Shown in pieces: positions 41,601 to 54,009 of a stretch of 64,000 bases of DNA. Origin of the DNA: Hermodice carunculata (Eukaryota > Annelida > Polychaeta > Eunicida > Amphinomidae); assembly GCA_964020975.1 (NCBI GenBank), contig OZ026617.1, positions 27,699,095 through 27,763,094 on the forward strand. The letters are read 5' to 3'. How positions within the stretch are numbered: the first letter of the stretch is position 1; every line of letters starts with the position of its first letter. Position numbers and translations under genes: made by a program. A model generated the notes under the pieces. The model made no database searches and was not told the DNA's origin. It worked only from the letters and a program-made list of their open reading frames with translations.

Positions 41601-41690
41601 CAATTTAACATTGTGTGACATTATGGTCATCATATGGAGTCACGAATATCTGATGCTCATAAGAAGGCACGAATATCTGATGCTCTTCTC
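38690..41690. other. No gene recognised; possible internally repetitive stretch at 39620-40230
   Basis: Between about 39620 and 40230 similar words recur: a 'CATTTGGTGAACCAAAT ... GACGTT ... GTGTAATTTCGAAGTGGTTGGC' pattern near 39630-39700 and 'CTGGTGAACGAATTC ... CTCAGAAGTGTC ... CAATTTCAAAGCAGTTGGCC' near 40130-40200. I take this as an unnamed, diverged interspersed repeat. The 155-codon reverse frame at 39517-39984 overlaps it and is probably chance. No gene is supported. Confidence 0.35.
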
Positions 41691-41693
41691 CTC

Positions 41694-41775
41694 CAGGGAC
41701 GGATCCAGAATTTCTAAAAGGGGGATTCGAATTGCGATCCTCACAGCTGGGGGGGTGGGGGGGTGTGGGGGTGAA
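41694..41775 (+). mobile_element. Possible end of an unnamed DNA-element relic
   Basis: CAGGGACGGATCCAGAATTT followed by a G-rich AAAGGGGGATTCGAATT and a run of G. GACGGATCCAG-type ends with adjacent G runs recur in small DNA-transposon derivatives of many animals. A G/C-rich segment at 43380-43440 ends CCCGATCCGCCAGTG and could be a related opposite end, but about 1.6 kb apart and with poor match. Weak. Confidence 0.25.
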
Positions 41776-43985
41776 AAATCGATATTCCCAGACACGTTTT
41801 TCTAGCATTTGAGACTCTATTTTTACATGGACAATTTGACAGAGACACGCAAAATCAACTAATCTGGGCTCTCCCGTTAGCTCTCATATTTCCTTGCAGG
41901 GTATGGCATACAAGGTTAGACAAGTCCCAAGCTTTTTACAGGATGGCAGGGCCAGTGCTTCAAAATTTCCACTGGCCCTAGTTTGCCCCAAATCATTCCG
42001 GTGAGCACATTTAATGTGACTGCGACAGCATAATGGCTGCAGTTATTCCGTGCAAGTTGGTTCATCATACATTTCAAATCTATACAGTGTGAGTCCACAT
42101 TTTGGCGAGCTCTGTTTCTTAAAGTTGAGATTCTAGTTGATACAAATATCATCTATATGAACAATATTGTATCCGTATGATTCCTTGTACTGCCTCTAGC
42201 TTTAAATTATGTATTGAAAGCCAAACCATAAGGAACCAATACAACCAATCCAGACAGGAACTACAAAGATCTAATGATTTTACTAGTACTGTATTTACTC
42301 CCATTTAGACTTCCGAAAGTTAAAATTCGAGTTCCTAAGTAACTTAAGGTATCTAGATACAGATGTTTACATCAGTGTTGAAGTTGCATAGTCTTGCTTT
42401 ATCAATTGATTAACATACAGATCAACGAAATATCGTCCAAATTAAAAAAAAATCAATATGCCAACATAAAAGAACTAGTACATAGGAGGACACCTAATTT
42501 AAATTCATTTTTCGGTAAAATCCAGCGCAAAGTGCTAAAAATGATGCTCTTTTGTTCCAAACACCATGAGGCTAAAAAGAGTTCTCCAAATTGTTCCTAT
42601 TAGGCCCATATCGGGATATAAATCTTTGTTTTGAAAATTGATATTTTGGATATGCAAATAAGCAAATTTGAATTTTGCTGTCTCATAATTTTACACTTGA
42701 TGCAGATAAGAACAAATTCAGGGACACTGTTAAGTATCACAGTATTTTGAAGACACTTATCTTGTTTTCCCTTTTTTCGTAGGATGCTAATCTTAAATAC
42801 AAATATAAAATGAAAGCCACTTCAAAGCACCCGCCACTTCACTATATTTGAAAATCAGCATAGTAATCCTTTGACGTGTTCCGCAGCTTAAGACAAGACG
42901 ATTCCAAAATTTATATTTTCACTAGCTAAAACGAAAGATCAAGAGAAAGATAGCTCTGAAGGTGTAGGAAGCGATACTACTCGGATACGTATCAGAATAC
43001 GTTAAGAGGCAAAATGATTGGCCTCCTGTGATTGAATTGGTGAACTGACAAGTCTGTTGCTGGTTTCAAAATAAAATGGACAAAAGTCATGACCATAATA
43101 GCAACATCAGTAGTATGAGATACAGTATTGCGCAGACCAAGCCTTTGATGTAATACATAACATTTTAAGACAACCAAAAAAACCCCACGGAGAATGTATA
43201 TCGACACGTGACGATTATATATGAAAGTATGAACAGTTTAAAGATCATAGATGTTCAGATATACCTCCAGACATTAAATTTAATTTGAAAGCAGCGGCAT
43301 TAGGCCAAGTTGTTTGATTTTATCTTCAATGTTTATTTTATTCTCCTTTTTCCCTCTTATTTATTATTATTTTTTTACATCGCAAAAGGGGCTTCGATCG
43401 AAACACCCCCCACCCGCCCCCTCCCGATCCGCCAGTGTCTTTTGTCGTAGCTGGTCGCTGATTGAAAGATTGAGCCTGCATCACATACACAACACACCAT
43501 AAATTGATAGTACTACGTGACCCACATCCTAGAAACAAGTGTAATTACTAAAAATCAACTGTATAATGTCATATTTACAAAGGTATCGCTAGCTGCTGCA
43601 CCCACTAGCCCAGCATCACATAGCATACACATATACATACTTTAGCGGTGAGTGTTGTTGAAGGGATGGGTAGGGTACGGTCTCAAGAGAGTGGGAATTT
43701 TTATTCACCGTAAATATCTATTTATTGTGTGTATTGAACATTAGTTGAAGATCTGCAAATTCCTTGTGTTTGCCCCTGTTGACAAGACAAGTTGATTATA
43801 CCTGACACGCCTGGTCTCTGTACAATTATCCAGATATGACTCATATGCATGTGGTTGTCAAAAAGCTGCATCTAAATGACCACCACATGTGTACAGACGA
43901 CCAGAAGTTTCCTTGGGGAACGCCAAGATTGATACTTCGTCAACACATAATTAGGCCTCTCATCTAGCTTCATCACACAGGCTGC
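41776..43985. other. No gene recognised
   Basis: Nothing supported apart from the C-rich segment at 43404-43435 noted with the relic at 41694. Short frames only. Confidence 0.45.
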
Positions 43986-44039
43986 AGATACAATACTTTC
44001 ACACGTCAGTTTGATAAAGATGTCAGTTTCAGAAACTGC

Positions 44040-45560
44040 TCAAAATCCAGCTGGTTGATAGCTTTCTCCGTAAAGTATACCATGATTGTTTATCCGCTTT
44101 TAGAGCAGGTTTCAGCTGTCAGCATGTTCTTATCCACATACAACACTTGGAGGGATGCCCTTGAGAATGGACTACTCTCTGGAGTTTTACTCCTGGATTT
44201 GTCGAAGGCTTTTGCCTGCCTCACCCACTCATTGCTTGTGGCATGACGACCCCTTTCCGTGAATTTACTATCAGACTATCTTCTGAGCAGAAGACAATGA
44301 GTCAAAATTCTCGATGCCACCAGTTCTTGGAAATCCATTCTCAAGGGCGTCCCGAAGGGCCCCATTCTTGGATTTACAATCTTTAATATTTTTATGATTC
44401 ATATTTTCTGTGCCAGTCAAGATGAAACCCTTTTTAATTATGCTGACGACAAAACCATACTGGGCAAGGCTAAGACTAAAGAAGGCCTAGCCAATAAGTT
44501 TTAAATAGTTTATCACTTATTTAAATGGTGTAAAGAAAATCAGATGGAGGCGAATCCTTCAAAGTTTCAGTGTATGATTTTCGATGGAGATACCTCATCT
44601 GAAATAGGCCTACACAATAGAGTAACTACTATTGCAAGCGAACAAAGTTTCAAACTGCTGGGTGTTCAACTTTACAATAGCTTTAACTTCTCTCATAACA
44701 TCTCTAAAATTAATTATGAAATCAGCTTCTAGGCGATTGAACTGTCTGCTACACCTCGGCCTTTTTCTGGATATTGATACCAGACTTCTTGTCTGCAAAC
44801 CCTTTGTCCTTTCAAATTTCAACTATTGCCCAGCAGTTTGGTACTTTTGTGGAACTTCAAACTTTGCCAAATTGGGGAAAATTTAATTCAGAGCTGTGAA
44901 GTTCATAATTTGGTTTTGATCGGTACGATCTGGATTATAGCACTCTCCTAAATATGGCAAATCTTGCTACTTTGGCATTGTTCAGAATGAAAAACAAAGC
45001 CACGTTTTTCAAAGTTGTTCAGGGCAGCAACCCTGAATACATAAACAGTGTCTTCAAGCCCAATACTCATGGCTATTTTCTGAATGCAAAAAAGACTTTA
45101 AGAGCATCGATCTGTCACACGACCGTAAGGGGTTTTCATTCGTTAAAGAATTTCGGTATTAAGATTTGGAACTCGCTCCCGAGTGAGCTCGGAACAGCCA
45201 AAGACTTTCCTACTTTCAAACACAACTCAGACACTGGGAAGGATTTTCCTGTAAATGCTCCTTATGTTCACAATAATTTATCTATTACTTGCACCCCATT
45301 TCTACCATTGTTTCATGCTGTACAAGGTCTCTCATGCACGATCCATGTGCGTCGTGCATTTTTATTATTCATTTAAATGTTTTCATAAGTACTATATTCT
45401 ATCATGTGGTGCATATTGTATCTTTTCATCATTGTGTTTCATCATTGTTTCAACTTTTTTCTAATTATTTATTCACACTGGCCCAAAATAACTGGGAAGC
45501 TAATGTTACTGCGTTGTAAAGAAAAACTGAATAAAAATAAAGATTGTATCTGAATCTGTA
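44040..45560 (+). mobile_element. 5'-truncated LINE (Jockey/CR1-like superfamily), decayed
   Basis: The plus strand encodes the second half of a non-LTR reverse transcriptase over several frames. In order: LLSGVLLLDLSKAFACLTH (44170-44230, with the first catalytic Asp in the D-L-S-K-A-F pattern), SWKSILKGVPKGPILG (about 44330-44370, usually QG), NYADD (about 44440-44455, the active-site box), ENQMEANPSKFQCMIFDG (44535-44590), LLGVQLYNSFNFSHNISKI (44655-44710), YCPAVWYFCGTSN (44825-44865), and a C-terminal segment with FGIKIWNSLPSEL (45155-45195). The 3' end is AATAAAAATAAAG followed by a short TGTATC/TGAATC run. No endonuclease is present, so it is 5'-truncated. Stops and frame changes (for example near 44275, 44500 and 44710) show it is dead. 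The clade is inferred by eye. Confidence 0.85.
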
Positions 45561-45564
45561 TCAG

Positions 45565-46865
45565 TATAGTGCAGAAGAAACAGCCAGTTCAATGATGACT
45601 GACTGAGTAATGAAGGGGAAGGAAAATTCTAGACGAGGCCATTGCCTAGTCTGCCTCATGCTGGCTACGAGCCTGAATTCTAGATTTAGTATTTCACGTA
45701 CATACATTCAATATTGTTCTGAAGTTTCCGGGTAAAGATGAAAATGTATTATACAGGTATCAGATGGATTTGAAGAGTTATGTAATGATGTAGAAAACAT
45801 GTAAACCTGACAGTTGTACCTTACATTTTATACAATACGTGTATGAGGCAAGATATCTCTTTAAATTGGCAGTTGCAAGGATTAAATCAGTTGAAAATAT
45901 TGTTGCCCATTTGTTCGTAGCTGTTTCAAGTCAGGAGAGAGATGTTTCTCTTCATAGCGCATTTCATATTCATTCAATGGTAAAGGAAGATTATAAAGGT
46001 GTTGGTATACCGGCCTTAAAGATATAGATTTTGACTTTTTTGATGCCTGGCGGGTTTTGGTCATGGATGGATCTTGTTTGGTCGGTTTTTCAGTGCAGTT
46101 TCTCTAGTATTGTTAAAAACTGTTGTTTGGTTCTTCTTTCCATAGCAGATATTATTTTATGTTTTCAATATAGGATCTTATCGTCTTTGGATATTCAATG
46201 CATGCTACATTTGGGGATATTAATGTCAACGGGCTTATCAAAATGTGGACGGTTTTTAATTTTGACTGGTTGTTGGAATACGATATTGACGGGTAATGGT
46301 CCCATAGGACTCTTTGGTATGTTACATGTAGTACCCAGCTCTGTTTTTTCCTTCAGGGATACACGTCCTTCAACTATTTTATACTTCGTATGAGTGCCAA
46401 TTACAGGGTGAGGACCAGAATTGATGCATCGGAAAACTAGTACCAGTTAACATTTTAACAATTTTTGTTGTCTGCATATAGTTTTAAATCATATAGTATC
46501 ATGGCCAGAAGTATATTAATACCTTTCATCAATCTCACTAATAAATAAATATGGTCAGATATGACTTTATGTTAAATTGCAGGTGCTACTGTATACTAAC
46601 AGTCTAAATCGAATAATTCCACTTGCCCCTACGGTGTTACTGCTAAAATATAAAGCTTAAAATAAAACTTTCATAATTTGATAATGCCTGGTTATAAAGT
46701 TTAAACATAATGGTAAACCATACATCCATATTCAAAGAAAGCATCAAAGAAATATCCCTTTGGAAGGTAACAATTCAGATGGTTTCCGACATGTGTTTCA
46801 GGACTTGGATATTTGGGTGACAGGTTTCAGGTCTCACAAAATCGACAGTAATATTTCGGAAGCTA
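45565..46865. other. No gene recognised
   Basis: Between the LINE and repeat C copy 1. A 120-codon frame at 46031-46393 is hydrophobic and has no family motif; it may be chance or the worn upstream part of repeat C. Confidence 0.4.
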
Positions 46866-46869
46866 ATGG

Positions 46870-48360
46870 ATATAATACATTTTTGTCAAAAACTGTTAAG
46901 ACATGGTTATGTATGTTCTAGATTTCAGGCCTTTGTATCTAGAACCAAATATAGTTACAATAAACTGGAGTCAATAGGGTTCAAAGATATCCAGAGATTG
47001 TTAGAAAGTTTGGCTTTAATACATTCAGAGATTTTAGACTTGCCACTTTTGCTACTTAGTATCATCGTTTGGCATCATTCCGTTTTAGTATTCACCTTTC
47101 AGACATTTTAGGCTAGCTTGTTTTCTGTCAGGTTTAACCACTAAGGGCTATCGGTAGCAATCACCGGCCTACGGCAGTTACAAGCTTGCTTGATTGTGCT
47201 TGATTTCTGTTTACGAAAAACTTATTTTGATTACATCTTCTTGTCTTAAAAGCTAATGACTCCCATTCTTTTCTGACATGCCCCACACATTTTGCTGTGA
47301 ACATCCAGAGATTGTTAGAAAGTTGCGCTGCAATTATTTTAAAGATTTTAGACTTGCCTGTTTTGCTACTTAATTTTCGCATCACTGTGTTTCAATATTT
47401 ATCTATCAGACATTATAGGCTAACTTGTTTTCTGTCAGGTTAGACCTCCAAGGGCTATCGGTAGCAAGCAGTGGCCGTAGACAGTTACAAGTTTGCCTAA
47501 TTGTACTTAAATTCTGATAAGAAAAATTATGTTTTGATAATATGCTTTTGACTTAAATGCTAATGACTTTCATTCTTTTCTGACATGCTTTAGTACAACT
47601 TGGCTCAGTGTCAAAGAATCACTTAAATTTGACAGTATTGAGTAAAATGCACCACACTTGACCCATTTTGTTGAAACATTGACTCAGGGTTGGCAGCGAA
47701 ATTGAGCTTTAGGGTTTGGAAACTTTCAAAGTGAGGAGTAAGGGTCATCATGGAGTTTGTTTTGCATTTCTGGTGTCCATTGTTGCAGTATTTATTAGGA
47801 TTTCCCTTGGCTTGTACAGGTGGTTTAGCTGTGACTGTTTATTTTACAATACTGGGACTGAATACAATGCCCCTGTTTGTCTCTGCTTCAGTTACACACT
47901 GGGAGGTGGTTGAACTTAGGTAAGCTATCCAGTTAGAAAGGATACATACTGGTTCAGGGGTGAGTCAAATGGTTTTATCTGAACTTGTACCGTACAAAGT
48001 TTGGTAATTATGTTTGGTTTGACAGTTATTTTTTATTTATAATGAAGCTCTACATTTATAAGCAAAACGTCACTTATCTTATTATTTTTATTAATAAACC
48101 GCTACTCAGAGAGACATGTATGGGTCCAGGCGTCGAAACGTGTTGTGAGCAGTTACCCAATTAAGACTCTTTAATTTATTTGGGATTATACACCCTATGT
48201 CAAAATTTTACAGAAGAACGTGTGCAATATGGACAATAGTGCTCCTGTATGTATTTAGGTTGGACAATGACTGGTTAGCTTATGGAAAGTAAAGAGTTCG
48301 GACTACTGAATAGAATAATGAGTACTAGGAACTGGGTGGTTCTGGACATAAAGAAACAAA
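46870..48360 (+). repeat. Repeat C copy 1 (~1.5 kb, retroelement 3'-part-like)
   Basis: Aligns along its length to 57380-58945 on the same strand. The first ~170 bp is the counterpart of the better coding stretch in copy 2. At about 46996 and 47306 a ~310-bp unit is tandemly repeated, marked by GATTGTTAGAAAGTT, TTTTAGACTTGCC, CAGACATT-TAGGCTA, TTGTTTTCTGTCAGGTT, GGGCTATCGGTAGCAA and CTTTCATTCTTTTCTGACATG. The distal part has GGGACTGAATACAATGCC, CTACTCAGAGAGACATGTAT and GAAAGTAAAGAGTTCGGACT. No open frame survives. I read it as the 3' part of a retroelement whose type I cannot fix. Confidence 0.7.
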
Positions 48361-48679
48361 AACAAATATGTTCTTACATTCCTATTCTGTACATGAAGTA
48401 AAAACCAATAATTTATGGCAACTAAGAAATCACATGGAAATATTCGTTAGTATAAAATCATGCAATTTCGGGGACGGTTGGGGCATATTATCAAGCTAGC
48501 ACAAAAATACTGCTGCATTTTTCAGTATAAAATGCAAACATACATAGTGCCCAAGCATGTCATCTGCAATGAACCTGATGATAACTACGGGACATCAACA
48601 TTTGTTTAAATTATGTCCAAACACAGGCTAGTTACCTAGTACAATTCATTCTCATCTATGGTTAAGCAAGGCTACCCTC

Positions 48680-48973
48680 TAACAGAAGGGACTTTAAGTT
48701 TCAGGTCACCCCTCTCCATGCCCATGAGCAGTTGGTAGGAATAATCTGCAGTATCTTCATTTAACGTGACATTGAACCATTCAGGGAACCCTGGGACTGG
48801 ACTTATTACTTCTCCACTATACCATAGAATTTCTCCATGCCCCACGTCCAATTTGTGCTGAAAACACTTGCCAACAAGCTTGTGACTGTTTGTGTCCACA
48901 ATGCCTGAACATTCCCTATTAATTTGATGCGCACCATGAGCAAGTCAATTGAGGTCTTCTCTGAGCTGAGGTA
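48680..48973 (-). pseudogene. Exon-like fragment, unknown protein (SHKLVGKCFQHKL type)
   Basis: Minus-strand open stretch ending at a stop near 48675. It reads SHKLVGKCFQHKLDVGHGEI, then LWYSGEVISPVPGFPEWFNV and YSYQLLMGMERGDLKL. This looks like a small domain of unknown function seen at the C-terminus of many uncharacterised animal proteins (a G-K-x-x-x-H-K...W-Y-x-G-x-V...W-x-N-V pattern); that is recollection, not a search. Upstream is a good acceptor (ACATTTTCAG just above 48973), but the frame after it meets a TGA before the domain, near 48945. So it is either a decayed gene or the true splice site is elsewhere. Confidence 0.4.
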
Positions 48974-49610
48974 CTGAAAATGTGCTAGACTGTTTGGAAA
49001 TTAACTGCTATTTTTTTTGTTTTCTGCAGGTTGCACCAATATAAAGTCGCTCAAGTTATTTTGCACTTTGAATGCTTCAGGTGTTTTTCTGTATGTTGTA
49101 TTGTTGACCGCTTCTTGTATATTGCCCCTGCAGATTACCACAAGCCATAATGAATCATATTATATTAACGGTTACTGGCTCATCTTTACTTGTTTGCCCT
49201 ACAATTTTGAGAAAATTTTCTCCTTTTTCCTATTACAAGCACTTCCTCAGGCCGATATTTCTCCCGCGTTTGTGTTAATTGTGTCTGTCAGTGAACTAAC
49301 TCTTCTCCTAGGTGCATTTAAAATGGTCTTTTTTCTGAGGAATGCGTGTTTTAAGCCGTGCAGCAGTTCTGCTCATGGTGAACAAAATGTGAGTTTCATT
49401 TGTCAATTTTGTTGCATGAGAACGTACTATACAGCGCCTATCCAAACAGGCAAAGAGAGCTAAATACAATTTGTTGTGTTATGTGACCAACTTCGTTTAT
49501 TCACTGGTAACACCCAGTAAACCCCTTTCTTCGTATGCATGATGTTTTTCCTCTGACAAATGATCATTAACCAGTCGTTTTAAGATTAAAGCCCGGTAAG
49601 CAATATAAAC

Positions 49611-49745
49611 CCAAGTGCTTTTGCAACACACCGCTCTGTTTCATCAGGGGTTGTCAGACATTCAAGAGTTTGATCTTTGACAATCAGTGGCTCTTGTAGT
49701 CGAGGAACACATGAAACTAGTAATTCTTTCTTCACAACTGTTACC
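49611..49745 (-). pseudogene. Exon-like fragment, unknown protein
   Basis: A 135-bp minus-strand segment bounded by an acceptor (AATTTTTCAG) and a weak donor (GG|GTTTAT). It reads VTVVKKELLVSCVPRLQEPL, then IVKDQTLECLTTPDETERCV and AKALG. Composition and boundaries look exonic. Its end phase does not fit the frame of the fragment at 48680-48973, so the two cannot be neighbouring exons of an intact gene as they stand. I do not recognise the family. Confidence 0.35.
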
Positions 49746-50384
49746 CTGAAAAATTTAACGAATTCTGTGCAAAGAAGGCCCATTTCTGCAATACGAACCT
49801 TTGGATCCACCTCTGCAATTCAATGTCACCAACTTGCTGATCAAGCCTAATACATTTGCTTCAGCTACATTCTGTGTGGTTCATTGAAGTCAAAGTACCC
49901 GATATTAACCAATGTACTTGGCATCCCATGGCATCTATTAATGGATTCTGTATTTCATTGCCTTCATAAAACATAGCCCACTGCCAGAAACCAGACCAAT
50001 GAATCTCTTGTTTTTGAAAGTGGTTAGTATTTTTTTCTTATTGTGATTCTCTTAGCAGATTATATGGTGTGAGATTCTGATATATATATATATTTTTTTA
50101 TTCGAACAATGACCTAGTTTTTCCATTCCCATGATGCACTAATTTCACCCTGTCTATTACCTAAAGTATAAAGAGGGTCAGCTGCAGACTTGCTAAAACC
50201 TTGTTTTATGTTAATAACACTACTTTTCCTCTTTTTGAACACCTGCCGCTCTTGCATTTATCATTTACTTACCGCCATACTTCCAAGTTTCATCTGGACA
50301 CAAGGTCATGTTATTCTTGAAGCCAATTCTGCCAGCTGATTCTACACAAAAGCTAAACGCCTAATGTTAATGTCATTAACTAAC

Positions 50385-50750
50385 TAAAGACTTGGAATTA
50401 TTGTGAGGCTACAGCTTTGATTACTGGACGAACTGATGCAGTGGTAGCACCACAATCCAGTGCTCACAAAATTGTTTCTTCAGTTTGGGTTCACAGTTTG
50501 TTTTCGATGTCACCATACAGTTTCAGGCATGTTTTGTCAGACAAGAGATCCAAAATATAGCTTTCATTCAGTACGAAATGTTCATTACTAATCTTTGCAT
50601 CTTGAGGTTCTTTTGTGAACTACCAATTTGTGCTTCTTGTAATTTCTCTTCAGCTCCACATTTCTTTTCTAACAGCTTGACATACAGCAAGCTGTTTGTG
50701 ATGGAGTTAAATGAACCCTGAGATGTGGATAGATGTGTAGCTTGAAATTT
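50385..50750 (-). pseudogene. Exon-like fragment, unknown protein, broken
   Basis: Minus strand. One frame gives SITNSLLYVKLLEKKCGAEE then KLQEAQIGSSQKNL; a shifted frame continues with HFVLNESYILDLLSDKTCLK then LYGDIENKL. After that come in-frame stops (TGA near 50474 and 50449) and TASVRPVIKAVA. The residue mix and continuity across frames suggest a once-coding sequence with a frameshift and stops. No family is recognised. Confidence 0.3.
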
Positions 50751-51330
50751 CACTTTTCTCTTCTTAGTGCCCCAAATTTAATCCATGCCGTAACTTTTTT
50801 GCGATATGTTTTTTCGAATGCAGGAACAGGGGCTTAGGTTTGCAAAATAAGCCGACAATACATCTGTCTGGAGATTGCTGCTCTAGCATCTCATCTTAGC
50901 TCATCATGTATTTTTCTTTAAACTTTCGGGCAAGATATCAGTGCTCCTGCATTGATATTTTTATGAAGAATTCCATCTATCCCGCAATCCATTAGACTAT
51001 TTCTGAAATATCCAAATTGTTTTCCTTATAAATTGTAAAATTTTAAGGGCCATACCTTTTTTAAAATGTTCTACAGAAAGGCAGGTATTTTCTTACCAAA
51101 ACATCTTCATTTAATTTAAAAGGCTTCATTATGATTTGCAGCCGTAGTTCAGAATGAAAAAAATCAACTGCTGCTTTACGACATTTTACTTCATAAATTA
51201 AATAAGAAGAAGATTCATTTCTGAATTGTACATACGAACCCTTTTTTGCACACATATTCACTGATTTACAAAAATTACAATGTGCAAAGTACTGTAAGGT
51301 CTTCACACCTTTGACTTGGCTACTTGGCAA

Positions 51331-51695
<365 letters not shown>

Positions 51696-52228
51696 TTTGA
51701 TGACCCGAATGAAAGGGCGGCAACCACTACCACCACGCACCTTTCACTTGCCAAAATACAAAAAAGGCAACAACAACAACAACAACGAAAAAAAAAAACT
51801 TTCGGGACCTGACAAAGTTAAAAAAAATACGTCAAAGTTACAGCGCTCAGTTATAAGTATTAGTAATGTACAACAGCTTACAACACTACTTATATCACCT
51901 ACATACAGAAAACTATAAAAACTGAAAACATGGACGAAAAAGATTGGCGCCAGAGCTTTATATGTTAAATCATAAATAAGTGTATCTTTGTTGCCTAATA
52001 GTAGTGTGGACATAGATTCTTACAGCAGTGTGACGTTTTTCATACCATATGTTTTATAAGTGAGAGGTTGCATGAATGGCATTATACAGTGGGCTGTGTT
52101 GCATGTAGATACGTGTAATGTCTTCTCTCCTTGTCTTATTTCTACATTTTGACAGTGTCTGTGTGCCAGCAAGCACAATGTGAAGTTTGTTTAATTCTTT
52201 AAAAAAATTGTAGAATGACAACAAACAT

Positions 52229-52395
52229 ACGGTAGAACCTGGCTGTGAGCACCCTTCTGCTAACAAAATCCCTATGCTAAAAGACCAGTCTCGACACCCC
52301 CATTAGCATGTTTGAGTTTAATTTTACCAGTCTTTAAACACCACCTGCCTTAAGGGACCGTTTTCGCAGGTCCTATGGGTGGTCCCTTAAAACAT
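52229..52395. mobile_element. Possible MITE-B relative, one end only
   Basis: ACGGTAGAACCTGGCTGTGAG at the left, internal AAAGACCAGTCTC, and GGTGGTCCCTTAA near the right recall the ends and subterminal AGGTGGTC of the MITE-B copies. The expected right terminus (TTCCACTG-like) is not present. About 167 bp, non-coding. It may be a diverged or truncated member or a related family. Confidence 0.4.
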
Positions 52396-53222
52396 ATTTG
52401 CTCTGCTGTGCAAAGATTTATATACACTCCTGTGGTAAAGAATAGGGCACAGAGAACCTTATTCCATCATGATCTTTGTACAGATAGGTCAATGGAATAG
52501 AAACTTTCAAGGCAATGGAAAACTATATTTGTATATAGCTAAGGGGCCAGTCATTTATCTCAGCACTCACACACCAGCACAAATAGCATGCTTCTGGGAA
52601 GGGAGACAAGAAGCAATGTACATTTTCAACATGCCTAAAAAAGTTGCATTTTCGCTGTCCAAGAAACGTTGAAAACTTGCTTACCAGAGGCACAATGTGG
52701 AGTTATTAGAATGTTGCCTCGATTTATATTTAAGTCCATGTGCTTGTCGTTATGTTTTACAATATCATCCAAGTGATTTAATGGTTTGTTTCTTTGATGC
52801 ATCACCTTTCTCATGCACTTCGCGGCATTCTTCAACACCAAAATATATATTTTTTTTTATCTTCTGTGTGCCTTGCAAAATAGATAGGCGACCTAGTGAT
52901 AAAGCTTACCACAAACTTTTGTTCTAACTGATAAAATGATCGACTTCTGAAATTTATAATGCCATTTAATGGTTCCTGGGTACGCTCATATTTGAAAGTT
53001 TATGCTGACTTGTCCTTCTTTAGTCCCTCTGTCCGTGAGGAGCCTAATGTGCCACCACGCTTAAGAATATAAGTCCGAACACAGACATACATTAACACAA
53101 TAAAGATATGACTATATGCTTGGCAGCAACTAAATTATATCTGGAACCTCTTCTTCCTCACTGTATATACTATCCTGTCATCGTAGTCACTCTTGTCCCC
53201 AATGTATGTGCTGAGACTCACG

Positions 53223-53399
53223 ATGTTAAGCCCCCAATGCAAGAATGTGTATTTCAAACTTATCATCTGCAGATCCATGCACTCCATTAAGTTGTCCTGC
53301 ATGTAAAGCAAATTTTCCGTGTGGACTGCTACCTCAAAAATACCACATGCTTCATTCAGATCTAGTTCCTGGATGACGTCTTCCAAGATTCTTGCAACT
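53223..53399 (-). CDS. Putative internal exon of an unknown gene
   Basis: A minus-strand segment with a strong acceptor (CTACATTTCAG) and a consensus donor (GTGAGT, just below 53223). It is fully open between them and reads RILEDVIQELDLNEACGIFE, then VAVHTENLLYMQDNLMECMD and LQMISLKYTFLHWGLNI. Acidic, leucine-rich and plausibly helical. It is the best exon candidate in the window. No family is recognised, and no matching start or end exons could be tied to it. It may belong with the fragments at 48.7-51.3 kb. Confidence 0.4.
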
Positions 53400-54005
53400 G
53401 AAATGTAGACATTTCCTATTAGTTTGATAATGACACTGTGTGCCTCAGGCTGTCCATCTTGGGGAGCTGGGGCACAATTGGTAAATACACAAAGTTTAAA
53501 TCTAAAATCTAAATCTGTGAGAGTTACCAAGTCAACTCACTTGCTGATATGACCATTCCTTTAAGATGCAGGACGAAGATTTATCACATGCCGCAATGGC
53601 CTCCTTAACTATGCCTACTCTAGCCATTTGGCATCTGGAAGTAAGAGGAGCCAGTGTAGACGCTTTTGTTGTATGGTAATGTAGAACTGGGATTACAGGT
53701 GGCTGTCAGTGGGTGACAACCAGGAAAGTTGATTCTGAAAAAGGAAAGAAAAATTACAAAAAAGTAATCTGCAAAGGCGTTCATTGATAGGACCAAAATA
53801 AAATAAAAAAGGCAAGGCAAAAGAAAAAACCTTTTTGGAATTTTTTTGTCATCCACACATGATTTTCGGGTGATGAGTCAGAAACGAAAACAGAAAACAT
53901 GAGCAGTTGTCCTAAAACAAAATTACTTAATATGTAAAATTGTCTATTCACAGACATACATGCGACGGCTGAGCTATGCTACCGCATGGGGATCATGATT
54001 CTATT
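53400..54005. other. No gene recognised
   Basis: Between the exon candidate and LINE 2. Frames are short. Minus-strand sequence upstream of the acceptor at 53399 was searched for a preceding exon with a matching donor; none was convincing. Confidence 0.4.
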
Positions 54006-54009
54006 TATT

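Noticed and set aside
43378-43440. C-rich segment as the far end of the relic at 41694
   Set aside because: The match to the inverse of 41694 is short and the distance is large; not enough to call one element.
45839-46393. Two consecutive forward frames (62 and 120 codons)
   Set aside because: Hydrophobic and motif-free; could be worn upstream parts of repeat C, but copy 2 has no matching sequence.
48105-48150. Hammerhead-ribozyme-like motif (CGAAAC near CTACTCAGAGAG) in repeat C
   Set aside because: The required CTGATGA core is missing in both copies and the stems do not form.
49017-49463. 148-codon forward open frame, hydrophobic
   Set aside because: No family motif. It lies opposite a strand with better exon-like signals, and its start is next to a T run that looks like an acceptor tract, but nothing joins to it.
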